Assembly (NCBI GenBank): GCA_027314515.1
Contig: DAHVAR010000190.1
Coordinates: 1 to 62,872, forward strand
DNA from: Actinomycetota bacterium
Lineage (GTDB): Bacteria > Actinomycetota > Actinomycetes > Streptosporangiales > Streptosporangiaceae
Direction of reading: 5' to 3'
DNA length: 62,872 bases
Position 1 is the first letter of the stretch. Each line of letters begins with the position of its first letter. The position numbers and the translations under genes were made by a program. Of this stretch, positions 8,548 to 17,040 are shown piece by piece. The notes beneath the pieces were generated by a model, which worked only from the letters and a program-made list of their open reading frames with translations, ran no database searches and was not told the DNA's origin.

Positions 8548-9639
8548 ATGAGGCTTGGCCCGGCTGGAGGCCCGCTGCTGGACCTGGGCAGTCGTGCCGC
8601 CCGGACCCGCGGTGCGCTCGCGGCGCTGTGCGGGCTCACTCTCCTGCTGGCCGCGGGCTGCGGTGGTTCGGCCAGCCCTGGCGGCGCGGTGTCCGGCACG
8701 ATCGTCATCGCCGCCGAGCCGGGGGTCAGTGACGCCGCCATTTACCTAGCCCAGAAGGACGGCCTGTTCGCCGCCGAAGGCCTGGCACATGTGCGCATCC
8801 AGGCCTACCCGAACCAGCAGGCCGAACTGAACGCACTGCAGGCGGGGCAGGCTGACATTGCGGCCAGTGATTACGGCAATGTCTTTTACTGGCAGGCCCA
8901 GTACCACGACCTGCGGATCCTCGCCGACGGCTACGACGCCACCGCGGGCTCGCTGGAAATCCTCACCCTGCCGGGTTCGTCCATCAAGACGCCAGCCGAC
9001 CTGGCTAACCCCAACGTGGCGATCGGCGCGCCTGCTGATGACTGGCTGGGGCCAAAACTTACCAGTGCGGGCGCCCCGGCCAGCCTGGACGCCGCCGCCG
9101 CTACTCAGGTGATCACCAACTACGTTGGCCCCGGGGCAGCCGAGTCGATGCAATCCGATGGCCAGTGGCATCCGATGCCGCAGCAGCAAGAGGTCAGTGA
9201 CCTCGCCGATCATAAGCTCCAGGCGATCCTGGTCAGCGAGCCTTACATCTACCAGGCGGAGAGCGAGCTAGGTGCGGTCGAGCTACTTGACGCGGCTAGC
9301 GGCTCCACCGCTGGCCTGCCGCTGCTCGGCTACGTGGCACAGGATGCCTGGGTCCGGCAGAACTCCGGCGCAGTCGCCGATTTCCAGGCTGCCATGGCGA
9401 AAGCTGACGCCAACGCCTCGCTCGCCGGTCAGGTGCAGGCAGTGCTACCCGGCGCCACGCACATGAGCGTTCAGGACGCTGACCTCATTACTGTGGGCAG
9501 CTACCCGACGTCCACCAGCGTCCAGGACCTGGAGGGTGTCGTCCGCCTGATGGGGGACCAGCACATGATCGACACGAATAGCACGGTTATCGCCGACAGG
9601 GTAAGCATCAAGGCGATGCTGGTCGGCTCCGGTAACTGA
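8548..9639 (+). CDS. ABC transporter solute-binding lipoprotein, NMT1/SsuA-like
   Basis: A 363-residue periplasmic-binding-type protein. It has an N-terminal lipoprotein signal with LLLAAGC (Cys at 38), then the NMT1/THI5-like or SsuA-like fold: GTIVIAAEPGVSDAAIYLAQKDG, then LNALQAGQADIAASDYGNV, then ILVSEPYIYQAE. Such proteins capture nitrate, sulfonates, thiamine precursors or similar small molecules for an ABC importer; the ligand cannot be told from sequence by eye. No permease or ATPase gene lies beside it, so it is an orphan binding protein that must use a transporter encoded elsewhere or act as a sensor. The start follows GAGGAG with good spacing. It converges on the acyl-CoA dehydrogenase gene, 10 bases away. 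Confidence 0.85.
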   Translation: MRLGPAGGPLLDLGSRAARTRGALAALCGLTLLLAAGCGGSASPGGAVSGTIVIAAEPGVSDAAIYLAQKDGLFAAEGLAHVRIQAYPNQQAELNALQAGQADIAASDYGNVFYWQAQYHDLRILADGYDATAGSLEILTLPGSSIKTPADLANPNVAIGAPADDWLGPKLTSAGAPASLDAAAATQVITNYVGPGAAESMQSDGQWHPMPQQQEVSDLADHKLQAILVSEPYIYQAESELGAVELLDAASGSTAGLPLLGYVAQDAWVRQNSGAVADFQAAMAKADANASLAGQVQAVLPGATHMSVQDADLITVGSYPTSTSVQDLEGVVRLMGDQHMIDTNSTVIADRVSIKAMLVGSGN

Positions 9640-9649
9640 CCCGCGCGGA

Positions 9650-10816
9650 TCAGCCGGGGTCGGCTCGAAGGCCCAGTTGCCGCGCGATAACCATTCGCTG
9701 CACCTCGGACGTTCCCTCCCCGATCTCAAGGACCTTCGCGTCACGGTAGAACCTGGCCACCGGGAACTCGTTCATGAACCCGTAGCCGCCGAATATCTGG
9801 GTCGCGTCACGGGCGTTGTCCATCGCCGCATTCGAGCATGTCAGCTTGGCGATCGCGGCCTCCGCCTTGAACGGCTGGCCGGCCACCAGCCGGGCCGCCG
9901 CGTCGTACCAGGCAAGCCGCGCGAGATGCGCCCTCGCTGCCATGTCCGCGATCTTGAATTGAGTTGCCTGGTAATGCCCGAGCTCATGGCCGAACGCTGT
10001 CCGCTCGGCGGCATAACGCAGGCACTCGTCGACACAGCCCTGAGCCAGGCCGGCCGCCAGCGCGGCAATCGCGATGCGGCCCTCGTCCAGAGTCTGCAAG
10101 AACTGCGCGTAACCGCGGCCGCGCTCGCCGAGCAGGTTCGCAGCCGGCACCCGGCAGCCGGAGAACGCCAGTTCCCTGGTGTCCGAGCAGCGCCAGCCAA
10201 CCTTGGAGTACTCCGGCCCGACGATGAAACCCGGCGTCCCGGACGGCACCATGATCGCGGAGATCTCCGGCCTGCCGTCGGTGCGGCCGGTGATCGCCAG
10301 GGCGGTGACGACCGAGGTGATCGAAGTGCCCGAGTTCGTGATGAATGCCTTCGAGCCGCTGATCACCCACTCGTCGCCGTCCAGCTGGGCCGTGGTACGC
10401 ATCCCGCCGGGGATATCGGAGCCCCCGCCCGGCTCGGTCAGGCCGAAGGCGGCTAGGCGCTCGCCTAGAACCAGTTCGGGCAGCCAGCGGTTCTTCTGCT
10501 CGGCCGACCCGAACCGGTAGATCGGCATCGCGCCGAGCGAGACCCCGGCCTCCAGCGTGATCGCGACCGACGAGTCCACTCTGGCCAGCTCATGCAGGGC
10601 CAGGCAGAAGGCGAAGTAGTCGCCGTCCATCCCGCCGTACTCCGCCGGGAACGGCAGTCCGAACAGGCCCATCTTGCCCATCCGGGTAACGATCTCGTAG
10701 GGGAACTCGCCCCGCTCGTAGTGGCGGCCGATGACCGGCGCGACTACTCCTCTGGCGAACTCCTCGACCGTGCGGCGGAGCGCCTCTTGCTCCTCATTGA
10801 GCGTGAAGCTAACCAT
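9650..10816 (-). CDS. Acyl-CoA dehydrogenase
   Basis: A 388-residue flavoprotein of the acyl-CoA dehydrogenase family, full length. Conserved blocks are FGLTEPGGGSDIPGGMRTTA (acyl-CoA/FAD contact), YSKVGWRCSDTRELAFSGCRVP, RIAIAALAAGLAQGCVDECLRYA, QIFGGYGFMNEFPVARFYRDAK, and EIGEGTSEVQRMVIARQLG with the usual catalytic Glu. It removes two hydrogens from the alpha and beta carbons of an acyl-CoA and passes electrons to ETF. Chain-length preference cannot be deduced. It is monocistronic here, with no ETF or thiolase beside it. Confidence 0.93.
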   Translation of the reverse strand: MVSFTLNEEQEALRRTVEEFARGVVAPVIGRHYERGEFPYEIVTRMGKMGLFGLPFPAEYGGMDGDYFAFCLALHELARVDSSVAITLEAGVSLGAMPIYRFGSAEQKNRWLPELVLGERLAAFGLTEPGGGSDIPGGMRTTAQLDGDEWVISGSKAFITNSGTSITSVVTALAITGRTDGRPEISAIMVPSGTPGFIVGPEYSKVGWRCSDTRELAFSGCRVPAANLLGERGRGYAQFLQTLDEGRIAIAALAAGLAQGCVDECLRYAAERTAFGHELGHYQATQFKIADMAARAHLARLAWYDAAARLVAGQPFKAEAAIAKLTCSNAAMDNARDATQIFGGYGFMNEFPVARFYRDAKVLEIGEGTSEVQRMVIARQLGLRADPG

Positions 10817-10935
10817 GCCTTGGATGTTACCGCCGGGGCTTCAGGCCGCCGCCCGACGCTGCCGGTCGCTGTCAGCGGGCCAGCGGGACTCCCATAGCCT
10901 GGCACCAACGCCTCAGCCCAGCACGTTACCCTCTC

Positions 10936-11008
10936 GTGCGAGCAGTAGTGCGAGCAGTAGTGCAAAGCAGTCGTGCGAGCAGTAGTGCAAGCAGTAGTGC
11001 AAGCAGCG
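10936..11008 (+). repeat. 12-bp tandem repeat upstream of the FHA gene
   Basis: Six imperfect copies of GTGCGAGCAGTA lie head to tail: copies 1, 2 and 4 are exact, copies 3, 5 and 6 vary (copy 3 has one extra base). A partial seventh follows. The array sits between two divergent genes (dehydrogenase start 10816, FHA start 11056), so it may affect promoter spacing or be a slippage product. Confidence 0.85.
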
Positions 11009-11055
11009 GTGCGAGGGCTGGCCGGGCCGCCCCTTGATGAGTCCAGGAGGACCTG

Positions 11056-11583
11056 ATGGCGACGCTAACCTGTCCGAATTGCACGACCGAAGTGAAGCCC
11101 GATGACCTGATCTGCTTCACGTGCGGCGCCAACTTGCCCCGGATCAGGGCGCGCGACGACGATGCACCGCCCGCGAGTACTGTCATGCAGGAGTACCTCA
11201 GGCCGCAGGATCGAGCCAGCACGATCTCGCCGACTGTACTCAGGCTCTCCTTTCCGACCGGGAACGTCGAGGTTCCGGCTGGTACCACCCTGCTACTCGG
11301 CCGTGATCCGGCCGAATCACTGGTAGCGGCCGCTTTCGCCGAATATGAGAACGTTTCCAGGCGACATGCCACGGTGACCGTGGACGATGGCGGCCACGCC
11401 AGCGTCCGGGACGAGAACTCGACCAACGGAACGTTCGTGAACGGGGACCGTGTGCTGCCGGGAGTTGCCGTGCGCCTGGTTGATGGTGACATCCTCCGGC
11501 TTGCCGCCGATGTCACCGCTGAGGTGATGCTGCCGCGCCAGCAGCCCGACCCGGCCTCCTTCAGCCGGCCGGACGAGCGCTAA
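11056..11583 (+). CDS. Zinc-ribbon and FHA domain protein
   Basis: A 175-residue protein. An N-terminal zinc ribbon has Cys at 6, 9, 20 and 23 (CPNCTTEVKPDDLICFTCG). A linker (about 30-60) is followed by an FHA domain at about 70-160 with LLLGRDP, VSRRHATVTVDDGGH and ENSTNGTFVNGDRV, the standard phosphothreonine-binding residues. It probably binds a Thr-phosphorylated partner of a Ser/Thr kinase. The start follows CAGGAGG. Its stop overlaps the stop of the convergent low-complexity gene by 4 bases. Confidence 0.9.
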   Translation: MATLTCPNCTTEVKPDDLICFTCGANLPRIRARDDDAPPASTVMQEYLRPQDRASTISPTVLRLSFPTGNVEVPAGTTLLLGRDPAESLVAAAFAEYENVSRRHATVTVDDGGHASVRDENSTNGTFVNGDRVLPGVAVRLVDGDILRLAADVTAEVMLPRQQPDPASFSRPDER

Positions 11584-12287
11584 CGCTGGCTGGCAAACCA
11601 AGGGTCGCCGGCTCCGCCCGTGCTGAACCACGGCCGGTACCCACCCTGGGCGGAGACGGCGCGGCTCAGGGCCTCCTCGGCCCAGCGGCCGTCCCGCGGG
11701 CTATGGCCCGGGCCGGCCGGGCCTGTCCCGCGGCGCCCGGGCCGTCCTCGCACCGCTGCTGGCCTGCTAGCCGCACGGCCACCCGTGTCACCCGTTTCGG
11801 CGTCAGGATTGTCGCCGGGGCCGGCCGGGCCGTCTGTCTCGGCCGGGCCGCCGCCGTCGCCCTCGCCGTCGCTACCGCCCTCGCCGTCTGTCTCGTCTGC
11901 GCCGGGCTCGCCGCCTACGCCGTCAGTGCCAGGCTCGCCGCCTACGCCGGCGCCGGAGTCATCTTCGGCCTGCGGTTGGCCTCGCCACCACGTCTCGCCC
12001 TCGCCTCGCCACCACGTCTCGCTTTCGCCTTGCCACCAGGCATCCGCGCTGGCCGGACGCCGGTTGCCGGCGACGGCCGGGCCGACCGGGGACCACGCAG
12101 CGGGATGAGCGTCGGGCAGCCGCGCCAGCCGGCTGGCCAGGCGATCAGCTGCGTCAGGCAGATCAGCCGCGGCAGGCAGATCAGCGACACACTGACGTCG
12201 CCCCGCCGGATCGGCCGGCCTGCTGGGCAGGTCGGCGGCGCCTGCGGCTAACCCGGTCTCGGGCCGGGACCGGTCGGACGGTCGCAT
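11580..12287 (-). CDS. Low-complexity Trp/Gly-rich hypothetical protein
   Basis: A protein of about 235 residues with no family I recognise. After an Ala/Asp/Arg-rich first 70 residues comes RLASRLARLPDAHPAAW, then a Trp-rich repeat at about 83-105 (AWWQGESETWWRGEGETWWRG), then a Gly/Asp/Glu-rich stretch of about 50 residues, a basic segment, and an ordered-looking tail ending GDPWFASQR. The acidic tract and tail read like a disordered cytosolic scaffold or adaptor. The ATG at 12287 is preferred over one at 12350. It converges on the FHA gene with overlapping stop codons. Coding status is likely but not certain because the opposite strand is also open. Confidence 0.55.
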   Translation of the reverse strand: MRPSDRSRPETGLAAGAADLPSRPADPAGRRQCVADLPAAADLPDAADRLASRLARLPDAHPAAWSPVGPAVAGNRRPASADAWWQGESETWWRGEGETWWRGQPQAEDDSGAGVGGEPGTDGVGGEPGADETDGEGGSDGEGDGGGPAETDGPAGPGDNPDAETGDTGGRAASRPAAVRGRPGRRGTGPAGPGHSPRDGRWAEEALSRAVSAQGGYRPWFSTGGAGDPWFASQR

Positions 12288-12402
12288 ACCCACGATTGTG
12301 CCGCAGTCCCAGCCGGCTGGCTGGCTTCTCCATCCGCTGCGGCAGGGCACTCGCCAGGGCGATGCTGCACGCCCGGCAGACCCGCACGCTCACGGCGACC
12401 GC

Positions 12403-13053
12403 TCACAACCGTTCGTCGTTGATCTCGATGCCCAGCGCCTGGGCGAGCACCGGTGCCACGACGGCGAGCTGGCCGGAGCTGATGATCGCGCCGCGCAGCG
12501 AGGCGGCATCGATGATCAGCCCCAGCTCAGCGGTCCTGAAGTCGGTCCGGTCCATCGTGACCTTGCTGAGATCGGCGCGGACGAGCTGCGAGCCGGGGAA
12601 CGAGCAACGGGTCAGTGACGCGCCGCCAAAATCCACGTCGCGCAGCACGCAATTGTGGAAGACCACCGCGGTCAGGCGAGAAGCCCGGAAGTTGACCGAG
12701 TCCAGCTTGCACCCGCTGAACACGACGTTGCGCAATTCGGCGCCGAAGACCTGAACCCCGGCCAGCGCGGAGCCGAGCATGGTCACGTCGTGCCAGTGAC
12801 TCTCGGCCAGGCTGGTAGCGGTCAGCCGCAGATCGCGCGCCCACACGTCGCGCAGGCTAGAGCGCTGCAGCTTGCCTTCGCTGATCGATACGCTCCGGAA
12901 CGCGCATTCCAGAAAGCGCGTATTCGCGGCGCGCGGGCCACTGAACTCTGTCCCCTCGAAAAGCACCGTGTCGAAATCGGACCCGTCAAGCTCGCTATCG
13001 CAGCGAGTCAGGGCGGCCGCATACGGCATGTCAGCTAGGTCTGGCAATTTCAT
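12403..13053 (-). CDS. Pentapeptide repeat protein
   Basis: A 216-residue right-handed beta-helix protein. Repeats of the form A(D/N)LXX run through most of the chain, for example ELDGSDFDTVLFEGTEF, NTRFLECAFRSVSISEG, NVVFSGCKLDSVNFRASRL, VLRDVDFGGASLTRCSFPG and QLVRADLSKVTMDRTDF. Some pentapeptide proteins (MfpA, Qnr) mimic DNA and shield gyrase; others have unknown roles. Start ATG 13053 lies 23 bases inside the end of the AlkZ-like gene on the same strand, so the two are probably co-expressed. Function here is inferred from shape and context only. Confidence 0.9.
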   Translation of the reverse strand: MKLPDLADMPYAAALTRCDSELDGSDFDTVLFEGTEFSGPRAANTRFLECAFRSVSISEGKLQRSSLRDVWARDLRLTATSLAESHWHDVTMLGSALAGVQVFGAELRNVVFSGCKLDSVNFRASRLTAVVFHNCVLRDVDFGGASLTRCSFPGSQLVRADLSKVTMDRTDFRTAELGLIIDAASLRGAIISSGQLAVVAPVLAQALGIEINDERL

Positions 13054-14185
13054 CGTGATCGGGTCCTGCCTCTGGCTCGGCTCCGGCAATCTCGGGCTGG
13101 CGTGCGCCGGCCGCGCTAGCCAGGCTGGCCGGGCCGGTAAGGAAGCGTCGCACGTCGCGGGCGTCAGCCGCGAGCGCGGTCCGCGCCTGCGCGGCAAGCT
13201 CGCCGAAGCGGTCCAGCACCACCTGCCCGCCCGTCCAGGCCCAGGTCCCGGCGGCCTTGCCGTCGACCAGCGCGAACGGCCGGAACAGGCCGTTGACAGT
13301 CACGATGGCCCGCTGGGTGCCCAGTACCGGCTCGCGCGATGCCCAGCCGAGCAGCACCGGGTCAAACGCGCCCAGCAGGCGCGGCGCCGGCACGCTCACT
13401 TCCCGCGGATACCCGGCGGCGAGCTCAGCGAGTCCGTCCGGCCGGTCCCGGAGTTCGGCTGCGATAGCCGTAAGACCGCGGCGCACCTGACCGAGCGGCA
13501 GGCCCGCCCACTTGGCCAGGTCGCGGTCAAAGGCCGGCCCGTGGCCGGCCAGGTAGCGCCTGGCAAGCTCGGACAGGGCAGCGTCGCGGTCCAGTTCCCG
13601 CGGCGGCTTGCCGAGCCAGTCCGCCACCAGCGCGTACGCGTGCTGGGTGCCAGCCATCGGCCCGCGCACCACCAGGCCGCGCAGGCTGGCGAGCATCAGC
13701 ACGTGCAGCACCGCGCCTCCGGCTGCCGGCACTCCGGCGGCGGCTAGCCGTCCGGCTAGCTGCGCACTCGTCTGCGGGCCATCAGCGGCCAGGGCCTTCC
13801 TTGCGACCTCCACGCCGGCCTCCGCAGCGCTGGCGGATATTCCGAGCCTGGCCAGGATGCGCAGGCAGCCGAGTTGGAACTGCGGCTTGGCGGTCAGCCG
13901 GTGCAGCCACCAGTAGTCGGCGCTGCGGATCAGGTGCAGTGTGCCCCGGTTCAGCCAGGTGATCAGCAGCGCCCGGTCCTGCGTGAAGGCACGGTCGACA
14001 TCCGCCGCCGTGAGCCCGGCCGTCCTGGCCCGGATGGCGAGCCTGGCGCCGCGCGGGTCCTGACTCTGGATGGCCAGCAGCCGCCCGGCGACCGCTGCCG
14101 GGTCGCGGGCCGGCTGGCCCGCCAGCAGCTGCGCAGTGAACCGCTCGGCCTGGACCTGGCCGCCGGCCATCTCGTCTGCCCGCAC
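13031..14185 (-). CDS. AlkZ/YcaQ-like winged-helix DNA glycosylase (HTH_42)
   Basis: A 384-residue member of the HTH_42 (formerly DUF1006) family, which includes interstrand-crosslink glycosylases AlkZ and YcaQ. The motif AIQSQDP (Gln 40 and Gln 42) fits the catalytic Gln-x-Gln of the AlkZ branch, and TWLNRGTLHLI matches the conserved TWxxRGTxH block. Tandem winged-helix domains fill the rest, ending GTWAWTGGQVVLDRFG and a regulatory-looking tail. The open frame extends far upstream, but a GGGGAGG site ten bases before GTG 14185 and family length support this start; ATG at 14170 is possible. The last 23 bases overlap the pentapeptide gene. Crosslink unhooking is inferred from family. Confidence 0.87.
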   Translation of the reverse strand: MRADEMAGGQVQAERFTAQLLAGQPARDPAAVAGRLLAIQSQDPRGARLAIRARTAGLTAADVDRAFTQDRALLITWLNRGTLHLIRSADYWWLHRLTAKPQFQLGCLRILARLGISASAAEAGVEVARKALAADGPQTSAQLAGRLAAAGVPAAGGAVLHVLMLASLRGLVVRGPMAGTQHAYALVADWLGKPPRELDRDAALSELARRYLAGHGPAFDRDLAKWAGLPLGQVRRGLTAIAAELRDRPDGLAELAAGYPREVSVPAPRLLGAFDPVLLGWASREPVLGTQRAIVTVNGLFRPFALVDGKAAGTWAWTGGQVVLDRFGELAAQARTALAADARDVRRFLTGPASLASAAGARQPEIAGAEPEAGPDHDEIARPS

Positions 14186-14392
14186 TGCCCGGCCACCTCC
14201 CCTGAGTCGCATGCGGGGGCCGCGAAGCCCCTGATCGCGCGGCCCCGTCATCGCCGACCCCGTCATCGCCGGCCCGATCATGACCCGCCCCATCATGACG
14301 CGCACCGCCGACATCGCCGCCCGTAAGCAGGCGACCAGGAGCGGCGAGCCGCTTAAACTGGCGTCAGTGCTACGGCGATCTGGCGGGGGAAC

Positions 14393-14902
14393 ATGGCAGG
14401 CGGAAGCTATCCCGGCGCGATGCGAGCGTCGGACGATGACCGGGCACGAGTCCAGTCCATGCTCAACGACGCCTTCGCCGAAGGCCGGCTGACCCGGCAG
14501 GAGTGGGACGAGCGCGTCGGCGAACTGGCGGGCGCGGCAACCCATGCCGACCTGGACCGGCTGACTGCCGACCTGCCGGCGGCTTACCCGGCTCTGCAGT
14601 ACGGCGCAGCTCAGATCAGCCGGACCGGGCCCGTTCCCGGAATCGCGGTCGGCCAGCGGACCAACGGGATGGCCATCGCCTCGCTGGCCTGCGGGATCGG
14701 GCAGCTGCTGGCTGGCTTCCCGGCCGGGATCGCCGCGATCGTCCTGGGGCATCAGGCACGACGGCGCATCAGGGTAACGGGCGAGCAGGGCGACGGCATG
14801 GCCCGTGCCGGGCTCATCCTCGGCTATGTCGGCACTGCCGGGTTCGTGCTGCTCGCCGTGCTGATCGTGCTGCTGGGGGTCGCCTCGACTCGTCACATCT
14901 GA
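14393..14902 (+). CDS. DUF1707 and DUF4190 membrane protein
   Basis: A 169-residue actinobacterial protein. Residues 10-60 are a DUF1707 domain ([33 protein letters not shown]), a short domain often at the N terminus of membrane proteins. Residues 85-165 form a DUF4190-type two-helix membrane module ([16 protein letters not shown], then [14 protein letters not shown], then [21 protein letters not shown]). The role is unknown; such proteins are commonly regulatory or envelope-linked. It is transcribed away from the AlkZ-like gene. Confidence 0.87.
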   Translation: MAGGSYPGAMRASDDDRARVQSMLNDAFAEGRLTRQEWDERVGELAGAATHADLDRLTADLPAAYPALQYGAAQISRTGPVPGIAVGQRTNGMAIASLACGIGQLLAGFPAGIAAIVLGHQARRRIRVTGEQGDGMARAGLILGYVGTAGFVLLAVLIVLLGVASTRHI

Positions 14903-14917
14903 CGATTCCGGGCGGGT

Positions 14918-16657
14918 TCAGCCGCCGGCGTCCGCGCCGGTACCGCCCGAGGCCATCACGTAGACGGGCTCGCCCTGGACGAAAGTCGCGAACACGCCGG
15001 TGCCGCCGATCTCCGACGTCGGCCCGGCGAAGGGGTCACGGTCGAGCACCACCAGGTCGGCCAGCTTTCCCGGCTCGATGGTGCCGGTTTCGTCGTCCAG
15101 GTGATTGACGTACGCGGAGCCGATCGTGTAGGCCGCCAGTGCGTCGGCAAGGTCCAGGCTCTGGCCGGGCAAGAACGGCTCGGCCTGCGCGCCGGTCGCA
15201 CCCTGCAGCGACCGGTTGACCGCGACGTGGCAAGCGCGCAGCGGGTTCGCACTGCTGACTGCCCAGTCGCTGCCTGCCGCCAGGCGTGCCCCGGACCGCA
15301 GCAGGTCTCCGAACACGTACTGCCGGGCGGCCCGTTCCGGCCCGATGAACGGGATCGTGAGCTCGTCCATCTGCGGCTCATGCGCGGCCCACAGGGCCTG
15401 GATGTTGGCCGTCACCCCGAGCGCGGCGAACCTGGGCACGTCGTCGGGGTGGACGACCTGCAGGTGCGCGATGTGATGACGGTTGTCCCTCCGCTCGCCA
15501 TCGCGTCCGTCGTTAGCGACACGCGCTGCTTCGATCGCGTTCAGCGCCTCCCGCACGGCCCGGTCGCCGATGGCGTGCAGGTGCACCTGGAATCCGTGCG
15601 CGTCTAGCTGGGTGACATAACCGAGCAGCGCTACCGGGTCGATATAGGACAGCCCGCTACCGTGGCCGTGACAGCCAGCCGGGTCGTCCAGATACGGCTC
15701 GAGCATCCCGGCGGTGAAGTTCTCTGCAACGCCGTCCTGCATGATCTTCACGGTGTTCGCCCGGAACCGCGGTCCGCGGCCGCGCTCCCGCCTGGCCAGG
15801 ATGTCGGGAAGCTGCTCGCCACCGCGTGTCCGGTCCCACCACAGCGCGCCCTCGACGCGCGCGGTGAGCTCGCCGCTGGCAGCCGCGGCCAGGTACACCG
15901 GCAGCGGGTCCGGGCTGCCCAGGTAGTCCCCGACAATCGCGTCTTGCCAGGCGGTGATGCCACGCGCGTGCAGGTGCTGCTGCGCGAGCAGGAGGCCGGC
16001 CAGCCGCTCGTCGAAGGTCAGCTCGGGCAGCAGGCAGCCGACCAGGTTCGCCGCGCCCTCATGCAGCGTGCCCTGCGGGCCTCCGTCCGGCTCGTGCTCG
16101 ATCCGGCCGTCCGCCGGGTCTGGCGTTCGCGCGTCGATGCCGGCCAGCGCCAGCGCACGGGTGTTCACCCAGGCCCCATGCCCGTCCCTGTTCGACAGGA
16201 AGGCAGGCCGCCCGCTGGTGACGCGGTCCAGCGTGTGCCGGTCGGGCGTGCCCGCCGGGAACCACTCCATCCGCCAGCCCGACCCGGCGATCCACTCGCG
16301 CTCGGGGTGCTCCGCGGCGTAGGCGGAGATGCGGGCCAGGGCCTCGTCCAGGGTCACGGCGCCGATCAGGTTGCATTCGATCATCGTCAGCCCGGCGAAG
16401 GCCGGGTGGACGTGCGCGTCCTGGAAGCCGGGCAGCAGCGCGCGGCCGCGCAGGCCGACGACCTCGGTGGCCGGGCCGATCAGGTCCTGGAGCGAGGGAT
16501 CCGCCGTCGCGCCGATCGCCGTGATCCGGCCACCGGTCACCGCGACCCAGCTGGCCGGGCTCCCGTCCGCCGCCCTCGCGGGGACCATCCGGCGGCGACT
16601 TGCGTCGGCCGTGTAGATCGCGCCGCCGGCAAACACCAGTTCGGCGTGCTGTCCCAT
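14918..16657 (-). CDS. YtcJ-like amidohydrolase (amidohydrolase_3)
   Basis: A 579-residue metal-dependent hydrolase. The metal-binding HxH is in LLPGFQDAHVHPAFAG at about residues 75-90. Later landmarks are SGWRMEWFPAGTPDRHTLD, then FLSNRDGHGAWVNTRALALAGI, VHLHAIGDRAVREALNAIEAA, HIAHLQVVHPDDVPRF, and AAGSDWAVSSANPL with the conserved Asp; it ends with TIEPGKLADLVVLDRDPF. YtcJ-type enzymes act on N-substituted formamides and similar amides, but substrates vary. ATG 16657 follows GGGGAG. It is single, facing the DUF1707 gene. Confidence 0.92.
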   Translation of the reverse strand: MGQHAELVFAGGAIYTADASRRRMVPARAADGSPASWVAVTGGRITAIGATADPSLQDLIGPATEVVGLRGRALLPGFQDAHVHPAFAGLTMIECNLIGAVTLDEALARISAYAAEHPEREWIAGSGWRMEWFPAGTPDRHTLDRVTSGRPAFLSNRDGHGAWVNTRALALAGIDARTPDPADGRIEHEPDGGPQGTLHEGAANLVGCLLPELTFDERLAGLLLAQQHLHARGITAWQDAIVGDYLGSPDPLPVYLAAAASGELTARVEGALWWDRTRGGEQLPDILARRERGRGPRFRANTVKIMQDGVAENFTAGMLEPYLDDPAGCHGHGSGLSYIDPVALLGYVTQLDAHGFQVHLHAIGDRAVREALNAIEAARVANDGRDGERRDNRHHIAHLQVVHPDDVPRFAALGVTANIQALWAAHEPQMDELTIPFIGPERAARQYVFGDLLRSGARLAAGSDWAVSSANPLRACHVAVNRSLQGATGAQAEPFLPGQSLDLADALAAYTIGSAYVNHLDDETGTIEPGKLADLVVLDRDPFAGPTSEIGGTGVFATFVQGEPVYVMASGGTGADAGG

Positions 16658-17040
16658 GCGACTCCCCTTACTCGTGGCACAACCACCCTAACCACTGCCC
16701 CGGCTGGCCGGGCGGCCGCTCCTGCCAGCGGGCCCGCCTGATCGCCGGGCTGGCGAGCAGCCGCAGCGCGGCTGGCCTGGCAGGCGCAGGCGCCTTGATG
16801 TGATTTACCGCGGCGCGAAAGCATTAATTGAACTCTCGCCAGCACAAGAACTGGCCGGGCCAGAATTGGTCTCGGCCGCAACCAGATAACCTGCCATATT
16901 GTGGCGTGAATCTCCAGGTCAAACCCCGGCTGCCGCAGTAAATACCGACGCCGCGCCGCTTCAGTTCCTGCGCTATGCTGATTCTCCGGCAGCCGTATTT
17001 ATGCCGGGCAGAATGAGCATGCCTTATGACAGGAGCAACG
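16658..17040. other. Intergenic region, relatively AT-rich on its right half
   Basis: I see no gene in this 383-base spacer. The part after 16800 is noticeably lower in GC than its surroundings (for example the stretch with AAAGCATTAATTGAA near 16818-16832), which fits a promoter region for the recombinase-like gene or an old insertion boundary. No clear terminator hairpin with a T run is visible. Confidence 0.5.

Noticed and set aside
10936-11016. Possible CRISPR array
   Set aside because: Units are 12 bp and contiguous, with no spacers and no cas genes.
14186-14896. Upstream extension of the AlkZ-like frame
   Set aside because: It is antisense to the DUF1707 gene, and the ribosome binding site and family length support a start at 14185.
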